Below, in pieces: positions 1 through 11,080 of a stretch of DNA of 64,000 nucleotides. The DNA is from Diphasiastrum complanatum (taxonomy: Eukaryota; Streptophyta; Lycopodiopsida; Lycopodiales; Lycopodiaceae), in NCBI GenBank assembly GCA_029204225.1, contig CM055108.1, forward strand, positions 21,831,644 to 21,895,643, given 5' to 3'. The notes below the pieces were generated by a model, which saw only the letters and a program-made list of their open reading frames with translations, did no database searches and was not told the DNA's origin. The position numbers and the translations under genes are program-made. Each line of letters starts with the position of its first letter. The first letter of the stretch is position 1.

Positions 1-280
1 ACTTCTTATCTCCCATTTTTTTTTGTCCTAACATAGCCCTGGGTTCTGAGAAGACCAACTCCCAATGGCTAGAGTTTATTATAGAGCAGCATTACTAGGC
101 GATCCCTAGCCAAGGTAGTTCCAAGTGTGGATTGACAAATTTTGGTTCGCAAGTGTCCACAACTCCTTCCTAACTCCAAAGGATAAGAAAAGTACAAAAA
201 GATTGGCATGCATGGAACAAGTCACGGGCTATCTCATCTGGCGATGCAAAGAGACACGTGGTCTCTATTAAACATTATAG
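1..280. other. Unassigned flank left of the first LTR-like block
   Basis: I see no convincing coding signal on either strand and no obvious repeat. The minus-strand translation does not continue copia-C, so this is not clearly the far flank of the nest that follows. Confidence 0.3.
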
Positions 281-1090
281 TGTCAAAGGACCGACACTAC
301 TTCAGGTAAGAGGTTCCATTGGGAGTATTTTCTTGTAAATAAATAAAATAGCCGAAAGTAGTAGAAATAAGTTGCAAGGGCCATTGGCTTCTTGCATGTA
401 TAAGCCCATAGCCCAATGAGCACTTGTAAATAGTTAATTTTGAATAAACTAGACTTTGGGCCATGTAAATAAAATAATAGTAGAAGGCCAAAGTTTAAGT
501 TAACTTATTAAGTTCTCTAAGTTTTGTAATTGGTCAAAAGTCAATTGGTGGTAGGTGAGGTGTGCTTCTTTGTACACCATAGATTAGATTGGTGGTAGGA
601 TTTCAATCCTACCTTCTTGCAAGTAGCCAATATGAAGCAAGGGGCAAGGCCACCCCAAAATAAAAAGGCACCTTTTGTAAACCATTTTACATGTTTATTG
701 AGAAGAGGAAACTCTACCAAATTGGAGAGCAAGCATTCTCATGTGCTAATCACTCTTGCTATTGCTTTTTGTTGTGTTGCTTATTGTTTACATTTCCATG
801 ATTGTTTTTGTTTTAATAGTTATGGCTTTTCGCTTAGCATGCATATTGAGCACATGAGCTAACCTCCAGCTCACTTTTCTCTCTCTTTCCTTTCACTTAC
901 TATTTGTTGAATGCTTATGCTTAGTGTTAGTGGAAGTAGAGTTAAAGGGGGGTAGTGTTAAAGTAGAGTTAGAAAAAGCATCTAAACTAGCAACTAAGCA
1001 TAGTTAGGAACCTATCCAAGTCTTCTAACCCTTTTGACAGGTGGAGGGCTGCTCACCATCGAATCTACATACCCTACAGGAACCTGACAA
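281..1090 (+). repeat. LTR-like block related to the Ty3 3' LTR at 15782
   Basis: The order of shared words matches the LTR at 15782-16600: CTTCTTGCATGTATAAGCCC with CCCAATGAGCAC near 390, a gene-poor middle, a segment with AAGGGGCAAGG and AAAAAGGCACC near 635-675, and a tail with CGAATCTAC near 1060 just before a degenerate ACAGG. Identity is only moderate, so this is either the old 5' LTR of the same element or a relative. Both borders are approximate. Confidence 0.5.
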
Positions 1091-1094
1091 GTTT

Positions 1095-1564
1095 TAGGTA
1101 AAAATCTTGCACTTATGAGTGATATTATTTCATCTATTGAACCCTCTTTTTTTGAGGAGGCCAAGAATCAGGAGATATGGCAAAAGGCAATGCAGCAGGA
1201 GATTAATTCCATCAAACATCATGCCACTTGGGAGATAGTGGATCTTCCAAAAGACAAAAGACCCATTGGCAACAAATGGGTATACAGGACAAAGTACAAT
1301 GCCGATGGAACTATTGCAAAACTTAAAGCAAGGCTTGTATGCAAGGGCTATGTGCAAAACAAGGGCATTGACTACAAAGAAACCTTTGCTCATGTGGCTA
1401 AATGGAATACACTTCTTATGGTGATTGCTTTGGCATCATTATTTGGATGGAATCTACACCAGATGGACATAAAGTCTGCGTTTCTGAATGGTAAGCTTGA
1501 AGAAGAAGTGTACATGGAGAAACCTAGTGGCTTTGTGGTACATGGCATAGTGCTGATAAGTTGA
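1095..1564 (+). pseudogene. Copia reverse transcriptase fragment
   Basis: The open stretch encodes the N-terminal part of a Ty1/copia RT: W-x-KAMQQEINSI, then NKWVYRTKYNADG, LKARLVCKGY, DYKETFA and the HQMDIKSAFLNG motif (the first catalytic Asp region) ending in EEEVYMEKPSGF. It stops abruptly before the connection to the YVDD motif, so about half of the RT and all of RNase H are missing. The start of the fragment (ALMSDI) resembles the end of copia-D at 29080, which suggests a related family. It lies between an LTR-like block and a second LTR-like segment and is dead. Confidence 0.85.
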
Positions 1565-1619
1565 GTTTTTTTTAGAGAAAAGCTCTTTGTAAGAAAGAGA
1601 AACTAGGTCTTAAGAAGAG

Positions 1620-1935
1620 TGTTAGAATAAGTAAGCCCAAGTTTCTCTTATAATTTCACGATTTTTTGTTTTAAGCAGTATTTTTGACTTTTTTATTAGC
1701 TTAAGTAATTGTATGCATGTGTGCCAGTTTGATGGCACACATAGTGTAAAGTTGAGACACACGTCCCATAATGGGGACTGAACTACCATGCATCGGTACC
1801 CCACAAAAAATAGACTGTATATATGTACCTTTATGGTTCTTTTGTTAATACAGTTTAAACGTGTTCTCTTGGGTTGTGGTGTGATCTCTCTTTCTGTTTA
1901 TCTGAGTGATGATAGATTGCTTGCAAATTAGGTAA
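1620..1935 (+). repeat. Possible LTR after the copia RT fragment
   Basis: The segment begins TGTTAGAATAAG, has a TATA-like stretch (ACTGTATATATGTACC) near 1813 and a pyrimidine-rich end, which is the layout of a copia LTR. It directly follows the broken RT and precedes Ty3 gag. No partner copy was found in the window, so the call rests on structure only. Confidence 0.35.
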
Positions 1936-1954
1936 CTATACTGCCAATAAGATC

Positions 1955-3055
1955 ATTGACAAAGATTTATGGTAAAACTACCCCAGTAGAGAAACTAAAG
2001 TTGTTTTCAATGTCCTTATCATGAGCAGCTTTAGACTGGTTTTTCAATTAGATGACACAAGAACGAACAGACTGGGAAGTGGTAAAAGCAGCTTCGATCA
2101 CCAAATTCAAGCCATCCAAGTTCCTTGAAGACCCATTTCTCCTGCCTAGCAAAATCAAGATGGGAAAAAGAGAAAGGGTCAGAGACTACATCGAATGAAT
2201 CAAACACCTACGATCCAAGTGTAATGTAGAGCTTACTCCCGATCATGCGGTCATTATGCTTGGACCAGGACCTCGGCTATAATGAATGGCACTACCACCA
2301 CCACTAGGGCCGATCAATCCTCAAACAGCCCAGGTGAATCTCATGGTAGCAGAAGCTGAAACATTTCCCAATAGGAAATACAACAGTGGTATGGACCTAA
2401 TGAACCTCTCATCGATCCTACTATTAATGATTATTATGCCACATATGTTGCGTAGCCACAACACCAAGGGGGTAGATTTTTTGGATGTTATGGATGCGGA
2501 GAAGGACATAGGATTGATGAACGTCCAAACAAAGGAATTTACACGCCCTTTTGTCGCGAGTGTGGATATGGACACTACTATAAGAATTGTCAGCACCAGT
2601 GCACCATTGAATTGGATTGCAGTTCAATCAGTAGGCCCAAGCACAAACCCACACTCAACTATACCAAGGAAAGCGCCCTATCATAACATTCCAGTGTTAG
2701 CTATTACGCGAGCACAAAAGCGCAAGGAGATAGCTCCATCATCACAACACTCTATATCAGTTCCAGTTGATCAACCTTCAATATTAGGAGGAGTGGGATT
2801 ACTGTATTCGAATGTGAAGGATGAACAAATATGATATTAGAAGATCAAGCATTGGATACAAGAAGCTCATGCCGAGGAAGCTATTCAAATTGCACATCAA
2901 CCAACAACTCCTCAAGACACTGCACCAGGCAGAGATCAACAAGCAAATGCACTGCAAGGTTCACCACACAGATCAGATGTGAATATATGACTACACCATT
3001 GAGAAGAACTATTCCATATGATAGAACTTGAAGCTCCAAGGATGGAACTGTTGAG
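1955..3055 (+). pseudogene. Ty3/gypsy gag (capsid and zinc knuckles), broken
   Basis: From about 1960 one frame reads the capsid signature LFSMSLS-stop-AALDWFFN, then TDWEVV, KMGKRERVRDYIE and LRSKCNVELTPDHA. After about 2340 the reading moves to the frame of position 2471 and gives YGPNEPLIDPTINDYYATYV and two cysteine-histidine knuckles (GCYGCGEGHRIDE and FCRECGYGHYYKNC). Several in-frame stops are TAG where glutamine is expected. A longer ORF at 2286-2834 is a different frame across the same DNA and misses the knuckles. The right end is cut by copia-A, and pol continues beyond it at 10614. Confidence 0.8.
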
Positions 3056-4388
3056 TGTTGAAAATTGAGTTCACAATCTTCTCTTTGGTGATACTATTTT
3101 TTATTTGATTCTTCAACACGTTTATTTATCGTTGATCTAGGGTCGGATGCAACCTCTTTTGGTTCTATGTATGCTTATTTAATACTTGAAGGAATCACAC
3201 AATTTAGACATCTGAACTATTCGAAGGACAACTATGTCGAGCTTCCGGTTGATCTTCATCCATGGATCAAAGACTAAAGGGTAACCATTTCTCTTTTCAC
3301 ATTCGAATGTCAAGTTCAAGAATTTGAAGATCATTGAAGACTGGGCCAGTTTCAATGACTTCAACAAATGAGAATTCTCTATAAGTCTGTCACAACAGTC
3401 TGTAAAAATGAACTGATTGTCACACAGTTCGCATTTTTTCAAAATGTGACCAATGCAAAATGTGACTATTTCGACATCAGTTTCAACACCTTGGAGTTTT
3501 TCTCAAAAATGCGAAAAATCCAAAGGAAGTCTATTTTGACGAGAAACGTCTCCAGCTACTTCCCAAGAAAATGCAAAAAATGCGACATTCTTGTCCATGT
3601 CAACGATCTCAAGTCGCACCCATATACATCTATTTAGATATCATTGTACTCTAAATATTTGCAAAGTACACGACCAAGTATATAATTCAAGCTAAACTGG
3701 TCTTGTAATTATGGATTAGTTAATGATTCTTGTAAATACAAGAATGCAGCTATAAATACATCTTTAGCATGCATCAATCTGTGATGTGTGATGCAAACTA
3801 ATTCGTCAGAGTGGAAGATATTCAGCATCCAAGTTACGCCGACATTCTGGCTGTAACATTATGTGTTGTTCAAGACTTCAGTGTAATATACTAGCAACAC
3901 TTTTCTATTTGTGTCTAACGTAGATATCAGTGTTGTGATTTTGATTATACTTTTACACTACAAGTTTAAATTCTTTCACTCACTCTGATCCGAACACTGA
4001 TATCTACGACCCCTCAGTTTATGTTTAGATGATGGTTGTATACGACACTCAAGGAACCAACATTATCATACTGCACTATCACCATAAAATTTTGAACTGA
4101 ACTTCATTACGGAAGCTACTTAATAGTAGTTCCACACCTAATCTAATCTTTTCAGTGGACTATACTCATTCACTTGTCTTCGTATGAGTTATTTTATGAT
4201 CTTGTTAGTGAGAATGCATGTGCTGTGATTTTATTTTTACATTTACAATCTTTCAGATTGTTCTTGCTTGTAGTAGCCCATAACAATGGGAGAGTTGTTT
4301 CCACAACCTATTTACTTATCTCTTCCTCTGTTGCCATCACTCTCATCACCAATCCAACAGTGTGGTGTGGAGCCACACTGATCCAATA
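3056..4388 (+). repeat. 5' LTR of copia-A
   Basis: It starts TGTTGAAAATTGAG and ends just before the PBS. It aligns over its whole length with 9236-10613: shared words include CTTTGGTGATACTATTTT, CCATGGATCAAAGACTAAAG, GGTCTTGTAATTATGGATTA and CACCAATCCAACAGTGTGG. Confidence 0.88.
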
Positions 4389-4389
4389 G

Positions 4390-4401
4390 TGATATCAGAG
4401 C
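4390..4401 (+). promoter_or_regulatory. Primer binding site, initiator tRNA-Met type (degenerate)
   Basis: TGATATCAGAGC differs by one base from TGGTATCAGAGC, the usual copia site complementary to the initiator tRNA-Met 3' end. It follows the 5' LTR with essentially no gap. Confidence 0.8.
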
Positions 4402-4447
4402 GTCAGCTCAATAAACCGAGAGATTGTCTATTTGAATTACTGTCAGT

Positions 4448-4784
4448 ATGTCTCTTACCAGTAACTCCTCATTTTCTTTATCCAACGAGGTTAGGATCAT
4501 TGACAAGTTCAGCGGATCTAACTTCTACATTTGGAAGTTAAAACTCTGAATGGTGTTGATAGATAGAGATCTATGGGATGTTGTAGAGGGTGAAACCAGA
4601 AGACGCTGATCATCAATTAGCTAAGGCATGGAATATCAAGGATCAGAAGGCCCTAGAAATGATCATGAATCTGGCCTACCTCGAAGGCTCAAACACCATC
4701 CGCATTGAAGGCAAAGGGACAATCAAGATTGTGTTCAAGAACACTCTCTCTATTTCTGTTCCAAATGTTCTTCACATACCTTAG
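4448..4784 (+). pseudogene. Copia-A gag remnant fused to the protease tail
   Basis: The ATG at 4448 opens MSLTSNSSFSLSNEV, then FSGSNFYIWKLKL-stop-MVLIDRDLWDVVEG, the N-terminal copia gag pattern. The next open stretch starts like gag (AWNIKDQKALEMI) but continues directly as a protease C-terminus (IEGKGTIKI, VPNVLHIP). The rest of gag, the zinc knuckle and the DSGA active site are deleted. Confidence 0.75.
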
Positions 4785-4899
4785 CTATCTAAGAAATTGT
4801 TGTCAATTTCTAAGTAACTGATGCGAGCTACACTGTTACTTTCTCTTATGAATAGTGTAAAGTTTCGATGAAGGTGCTACTCTGAGTACCTGCACACGA

Positions 4900-5960
4900 G
4901 TCGGAAACTTATATGTATTGTTTGACTCAGTTGCATTAGCTAGTACTTCAAATGAAAATGTAAATGATCATGCTATATTGTGGCGTAGTCGATTTGGCCA
5001 CGTGAATACAAGATCACTTTCTTACATGCGTTGTAATAATTTAGTTGATGGATTATATTTCTCTCTTTCAATAGATACGAAATCATTTTTTTGTGAATCT
5101 TGCATCTATGGCAAACACTCTAGAAACAATTTTCCCAGAACACATTCCATTAAGACAAAACATCTATTAGATCTTGTACATAGCGATGTTTGTGGTCCAA
5201 TGCCAGCTCCATCCTTCGGAGATGCACCTTCATAGATAATTATTCTAGATGCTCTACAGTCATGTTCATAAAGCAAAATATTATAAGCCTTTGAATGTCT
5301 TAAGAAGTTTAATGCCATGGCTGAGACCCAAACATCTACAAAGGTGAAAGCACTCCAAATTGATTTTGGTAGTGAATACATCTCCAACGAGATGTCTGAC
5401 TATCTAGCCATGGCATTCGAAGATAATTTGCAACTTCCTACATGCCTCAGCTGAATGGAATTGCAGAAAGAAAGAATCGAACGCTTCTCAACTCAGCCAG
5501 ATCTATGCTACATCAATCACACTTACCTACAAAATTCTAGGCAGAAACTACTGCCATAGCTTGTTATGTACAAAACAGATGGAGCATTGAAGCCGTTTAT
5601 AACGGAACCCCTTATCAAGTATGGCATGGACACAAGCCTAGTGTCAGCCATTTAAAAATCATTGGTTGTATATGTTTCATTCATGTTCCTAAATAGTTTA
5701 CGAAGAAGCTAGACCATAGGACAAATAAATGCACTCTCATTGCCTATCCTAATGAACATAGAGCTTATAAAGTTTATGATCCATCCACCAATGTAGCATT
5801 TATTTCAGGGGATGTCATCTTCAAAGAAGATACATTCTATGACTTTAAACAACCATCGATAAATGATGTTGTGTCATTTCATCCTATTTTACACAGCATG
5901 GAATCTTCCAATCATGATGTTTCTTCTATGAAACCTGCAGCTACAACTACATAAGCCGAG
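4900..5960 (+). pseudogene. Copia-A GAG-pre-integrase and integrase remnant
   Basis: The 4918-5232 stretch has WRSRFGHVNTRSL and CESCIYGKHSR, the HHCC zinc site of a copia integrase, followed by LLDLVHSDVCGPM. From 5236 the core is shattered by shifts and stops, but pieces are readable, for example IDFGSEYIS near 5355 and the integrase C-terminal region near 5640-5830. Confidence 0.75.
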
Positions 5961-6099
5961 CAACTGACATTACCTGTCACCAGACTAGACCAAGCTAGCT
6001 CGAGCAGATCTGGACAACTTCAAGAAGAAGCATCATCGCATTTTGGTCAACCGATTGTTCAAAGGTCTTCACGGACTCGAACAGTTCCTGAAAAGTATA

Positions 6100-6800
6100 C
6101 GCCTCAATCTTTATGGACTTCATCAGAAGAGCCATAGACCCTAGCAAAAGCTATTAACTCTAAGGATGTTGTAAAGTGGCAAGAAGCTATGGAAAGCGAG
6201 TACAACTCACTTTTGATGACTGGAAATTGGACATTAGTCGACTTCCCCACTCACAAGAGAGTTATTGACAACAAGTGGATCTTCAAGAAGAAGATCAACT
6301 CTAATGGTTCCATTGCAAAATGGAAAGCATGGCTAGTGGTGAAATGTTTCATTCAAATCCAAGGAGTGGACTATCAAGAAATATTCAATCTTGTTGTCAA
6401 AATGCAGTCAATCAGGACTCTCATTGTATTAGCAACCGTGGAAGACCTCGAAATGCATCAAATGGATGTCAAGACAACGTTTCTCAAAGACTACGTCGAA
6501 GAGGAGCTGTATACCTTCTAACTGGAAGGATTTGAAGTCAAAGGCCAAGAGCACAAAGTGTGTAAGCTGCACAAAGCAATCTATGGCTTGAAATTGGCCG
6601 CAAGGGCTTGGTTCAAAAGAATCAATGCTTACTGTATTCGATGGAATTTTGCAAATAATTCAGCTGACTGTAATGTTTATTTCAAGCATGTAGGTGTCCA
6701 TTCAGTTTATATTGCTCTTTACATAGATGATACATTTATCTTGTCTAAAAACACAATCTTACTGCACACTACTAAGAGTTATCTGTCAAATTTTTTTTGA
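6100..6800 (+). pseudogene. Copia-A reverse transcriptase remnant
   Basis: Readable landmarks are WQEAMESEYNSL, NKWIFKKKINSNGSIAKWKA, GVDYQEIF, HQMDVKTTFLKDYVEEELY, KLHKAIYGLKLAARAWF and the catalytic ALYIDDTFIL. A stop separates the two halves at about 6519, and the reading collapses after 6800 into an internal deletion. Confidence 0.85.
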
Positions 6801-6849
6801 CATGACTGATCTAGTTCATTCGTTGTTAGGAATTCACATTACTAGAAAC

Positions 6850-7164
6850 GATTGATACACCAATGGATCCAAGCATGAGATTAACCGAACCTTCTTGTGT
6901 TGGAACCGATAGTGAGATACTTGACTTATCCAAGTATTCTTATCATTCACTAATCAGATCTTTGATGTATGCCATGTTGTGCACTAGACTAGATCTTGAA
7001 TCCACTATTAGCATGTTAAGTCAATTCATGTCTAATCCTAGGATCTGGCATTGGAAAGCATTAAAGAGAGTGATGAAGCACATTCAAGGAAGTTTAGATA
7101 ACATTTTATGCTAATCGACCCACTCGTCCTATGAGGCTACTCTGATTCAAATCGGAGAGGAACA
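6850..7164 (+). pseudogene. Copia-A RNase H region, left part
   Basis: It encodes the connection typical of copia: IDTPMDPSMRL, YHSLIRSLMYAM, TRLDLESTISMLSQFM and WKALKRVMKHIQGSLD, then degenerate GYSDSNRRG. The frame is broken at GAACA by the solo LTR and resumes at 8765. Confidence 0.85.
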
Positions 7165-8759
7165 TGTTGGATTATTCTCCTTCCTACTAATCGATTAATC
7201 GGTTTTTAATCTTCATCCAACAATTTATCCAATTCTACGGATTTTCCAATGCACAATCTGCAAAAATACATAGAGTTTGACAACAATGTCGGGTTTTCTC
7301 TCTCCACAAAACCCGACAGTGTCGTATTTTTTGCCTGTCAAGGAATCTCGTGTAAAAATGTAGTGTCGTCTTTTTTGTATTTTTTGTCTGTCATAAATTA
7401 CGTGTAATGTGGATACTTCACCTGTGTGGTTGATTTCATGTGAGAACAAAAGGCCATTTTAGCCTTGGAGAGAATATAGCGTCAAAAATAACAATTTTTG
7501 CAATGTTGATTGATCTTTTGTAGAAAGAAGTTCAAAATGAGGTGAGAGCAATCTTTCTTGCTTGTTGATCATGAGTGTACAATGCTCAGCATTGGGTGAC
7601 AGATAAAATTTTGATGCTTCAATGTTGTAGGTGAAGGCTTGATGCCCTTGTAATATAAAGATCTTGCTACAAATGCTTGAAGTGTTAGGATGGCACCCAA
7701 GAGAAAAATGATTCTCAAGGAAGCGTAAAGCCAAGTGCTCAGGTTTTCTTTGTATTTTGAAAGCACCTCCAAGAGTGGATTATGCATGCAACTTTTTCTT
7801 TCCTTTGGAATTTGCTATTCTCTCTCTAAAATATGTAGTATCTTTCTACGCAATGCGAGTCTCTCAATGTAGTGTCGCCCTTTTTCACATTCTTCACATG
7901 TCAAGAATTACGTGTAAAAATGCAGTGTCGTCTTTTTTCCCATTTTTTGTCTGTCAGAAATTACGAGTAAAAATACAGTGTCGCATTTTTTGCCTGTGGC
8001 AGTTTACGTTCATTTATGTACAGTGACAGTTTACGTTCATTTATGCAAACAGACTGTTTACGGCCAATTGTCACCGCTTATCAACAAGCAACTTCTGAAA
8101 AGAACTGGATGAATGCCAACAGACTCCAGCCAACTGGCAATCGCATTCGATGATCTAATTACTTAGTATAAATCAGTTGTTCATACATCCATTATCAATA
8201 ACACTGTGAATTGTGAAAGAGTTGAGTGTTATTACACGACGCTTCCTGCGCTCTCATCAAGCAGATTGTTCACAACCAGAAAGTATTGTAGTTAGCTCTC
8301 TATCAAGCTTTCAAGCTTGAACTCTCTTGAGCATTCTAGCTCAATCTTTTAGAGATTTATTTTAGAGTTGCTATTGCGCTATTACTTATCAGTAGAGGCG
8401 TTTGTTTTGGCATTATTCTCAGTTACTCAGAGATAGCTTTAGAGTGCGTGGTTTCTATCCGGTATTGTTTTGCGCTCATTAGCATCTGATCTTGTTTTTC
8501 TGAATCAATAGTATCTTTTATTGCATTCAATTTGTGTCAAAATGCATGCATCTCTGTATTGCTTTTGTAATTGGTAGAAATTGTCTAAGAATTCAATACT
8601 TTATGTTTGGCTACGTAGTCACTTAGTATCTAGCAAAAGTTAGCTGCTAAAAATTGGACGTGATCTCCATCACTACTACTTTGTTCAATTTTTTATAGGC
8701 ATAGTTATGCATTGGAAGTAGGAAGTTTCCGCTATTCCATTACTCATCTATTTCTGACA
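7165..8759 (+). mobile_element. Solo LTR-B inserted in copia-A RNase H
   Basis: It starts TGTTGGATTATTCTCC and ends TTACTCATCTATTTCTGACA, the same ends as the copia-B LTR at 17093-17870, and has no internal region. The target duplication is GAACA (7160-7164) and AAACA (8760-8764). Removing it rejoins RNase H in frame (RG-TVSSRKSTFGF). At 1595 bases it is the longest LTR-B copy here; about 7405-7860 has no counterpart in the others and may be a further insertion or the ancestral state. AATGYAGTGTCG motifs recur inside it. Confidence 0.88.
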
Positions 8760-8764
8760 AAACA

Positions 8765-9180
8765 GTCTCTAGCAGAAAATCTACTTTTGGGTTTTGTTTC
8801 TTTCTGGCAGGGGGACCGATTTCGTGGAATTCAAAAAATCAGAAATCATAAATTAGTGGCGCTTTTCTTCGACCGAGGCAGAGTACATTGTAGCATGTCA
8901 AGCTTCCAAAGAAGTTATATGGATCAAGTTATTACTTCACGACTAACATCACACTCAGTTTCAGTCTACTACCATTCTGTGTGACAATTTGAGCTATATT
9001 TCACTATCTCTGAATCCCAGATTTCATGGCAAGTCTAAGCACATAGAAATCCAGTACCATTTCATTTGGGAGAAAGTTTTCTCAGGACAAGTGATTCTTC
9101 AATACTGCTCCACAACAAAAATGGTTGTAGACATATTCACCAAAGCACTTCCTAGGATCAAGCATTAGAAATTTTTCAGC
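8765..9180 (+). pseudogene. Copia-A RNase H region, right part
   Basis: The reading resumes as SSRKSTFGFCFFLAGGPISW, then, after one shift, STEAEYIVACQASKEVIWIK, and ends with SKHIEIQYHFIWEKV and VDIFTKALPRIKH. These are the standard C-terminal copia motifs. It continues the frame interrupted at 7164. Confidence 0.85.
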
Positions 9181-9225
9181 ATGCTAAACCTGACGAAGAC
9201 ACCAAGGCACCAACCGTACTGATCT

Positions 9226-9235
9226 TAAGGGGGAT
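9226..9235 (+). promoter_or_regulatory. Polypurine tract of copia-A
   Basis: TTAAGGGGGAT lies directly before the 3' LTR start TGTCTGAAATTAAG, the normal site for plus-strand priming. Confidence 0.75.
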
Positions 9236-10613
9236 TGTCTGAAATTAAGTTCATAGTTTTCTCCTTGGTGATACTATTTTCTATTTCAAGATTCTCCCTG
9301 CATGTTTATTGATCATTGATCAGATGCAACCACTTTTGGTTCTATGTCTACTCATCTGATACCTGTAGAAATCACACAATTCAGACAGCCGAACTATTCG
9401 AAGGATGACTATGTTGACCTTCCAACTGATCTTCATCCATGGATCAAAGACTAAAGGGTAATCATTCTTGTTCGTTTCACATTTGAATGTCAACTTCAAG
9501 AATTTGAAGGTCATTGAAGACTTGGCCAACTTCAACGACTTCAATAAATGAGGATTTTCTATAAGTCTGCAAAAATACACTGTTTTTAGCAATAGTCTGC
9601 ATAAATGAACTGATTGTCACACAGTTCTGATTTCCCAAAATGCGACAAATGCGAAATGTAACTATTTTGACATCAGTTTCAACACCTTCGGTTTTTTCTC
9701 TCAACACCTTCGGGTGTTTTGCAAAAATACAAAAAATGTGAAGGGTGTCTATTTCGATGAGAAACGTCTCCAACTACTTTCCAAGAAAATGCAAAGTATG
9801 CGACATTCTTGTCCACGTTAGCGATATGAAGTCGCCCGACCCATGTACACCTATTGAGATGTCGTTGTACTCTAAATATTTGCAAAGTACATGACCAAAT
9901 GCATAGTTAAAGCTAAACTGGTCTTGTAATTATGGATTAGTTAACGATCCTTGTAAATACAAGGATGTAGCTATAAATACATCTTCCACATGCATCAATC
10001 TGTGATGCTCTGTGATGCAAACTAATTCATCAGAGCATAAGATATTCAGCATCCAAGTTACACCGACATTTCGACTGTAATATTATGTGTTGTTCAAGAT
10101 TTCAATGTAATATACTAGCAACACACTCCTATCTTTGTCTAACGTAGATATGAGTGTTGTGATTTTGATAACACTTTTCCACTACATGTTTACATTCGTT
10201 CACTCACTCTGATCAAAACACGGACGTCTATGACTCCTCAGTTTCTGATCAAACGACGGTCGTCTACGATGCTTGAGGAACCAACACTATCATACTGCAC
10301 TATCACCACAAAATTATGAACTGAACTTCATTACTGAAACTACTTTATAGTAATTCCACACCTAACCTAGTCTCTTCGGTGGACTGTACTCATTCACTTG
10401 TCTGAGAATGAATTATTTTACGATCCTATTACTGAGAACGCATGCGTTGCGATTTTATTTCTGCATTTACAATTTTTCAGACTGTTCTTGCTTGTAGCAG
10501 CCCATAACAATGGGAGAGTTGTTTCCGCAATCTATTTACTTCTCTCTTTCTTCGTTGTCATCGCTCTCATCACCAATCCAACAGTGTGGTGTTAGAGCCA
10601 CAGTGGTCCAACA
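9236..10613 (+). repeat. 3' LTR of copia-A
   Basis: It is the diverged partner of 3056-4388, ending CAGTGGTCCAACA before the TTGAC duplication. Many substitutions between the two copies show an old insertion. Confidence 0.88.
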
Positions 10614-11080
10614 TTGACGAGCATCTTATCTAGCAGAATGAACATCTCTATTCGAGAGTTCCTTCGACTTGCACCTCAAGCAAAGGGTGTTTTGCCAAAT
10701 TGATTGAACACTGAACCGAACATACCTTCCAGAGAACCATTAATTTGTGCCAGATTTGAAGAAGCCAACAATTTTTTGAACGTGGGAGTAGCTTGGGAGA
10801 GTGAACAACATAATATAACTCTTCCTATTAAGCACAAACTCTTCAGACAAGAAGCTGCTGTTGTAGATGGAGGATTGGGTGTCAATCTTATCTTCACTAC
10901 TTTGTATGAAAAATGAAATTTACAAGGCCTGAAAGCTGCCAAGTTCTCCATCAAACTAGCTAATCAATCATGTGTGAGGCCAAAGGGGATTGTAGAAGAC
11001 ATTTCAGTCAAGATATAAGGGGTACAATTTTTTATCACATTTGTGGTGATGGACATTCATTACATTCGGCCCTTGGCAGT
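10614..11080 (+). pseudogene. Ty3 pol start with aspartic protease, broken
   Basis: This resumes the Ty3 polyprotein right of copia-A: RMNISIREFLRLAPQAKGVL, then LICARFEEANNFLNVGVAW and the protease core VDGGLGVNLIFTTLYEK, followed after a stop by FSIKLANQSCVRPKGIVEDI and FFITFVVMDI. The catalytic motif reads DGGLG where DGGSG or D[ST]G would be expected. The homology ends near 11080. Confidence 0.78.

Larger units (their letters stand above)
3056..10613 (+). mobile_element. Copia-A: full-length, decayed Ty1/copia retrotransposon
   Basis: Two related LTRs of about 1.33 and 1.38 kb flank a PBS, gag, integrase, RT, split RNase H and PPT in normal copia order. The target duplication is TTGAG at 3051-3055 and TTGAC at 10614-10618, with one mismatch. 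The flanks are Ty3 gag on the left and Ty3 protease on the right, so the element landed in a Ty3 gag-pol gene. Coding regions carry many stops and shifts, and the gag-to-protease interval is deleted. A solo LTR of another family (7165-8759) is nested inside. Confidence 0.9.

Noticed and set aside
2286-2834. 182-codon ORF as the gag protein
   Set aside because: After about 2340 the true gag text, including both zinc knuckles, is in another frame; this ORF is a chance opening across it.
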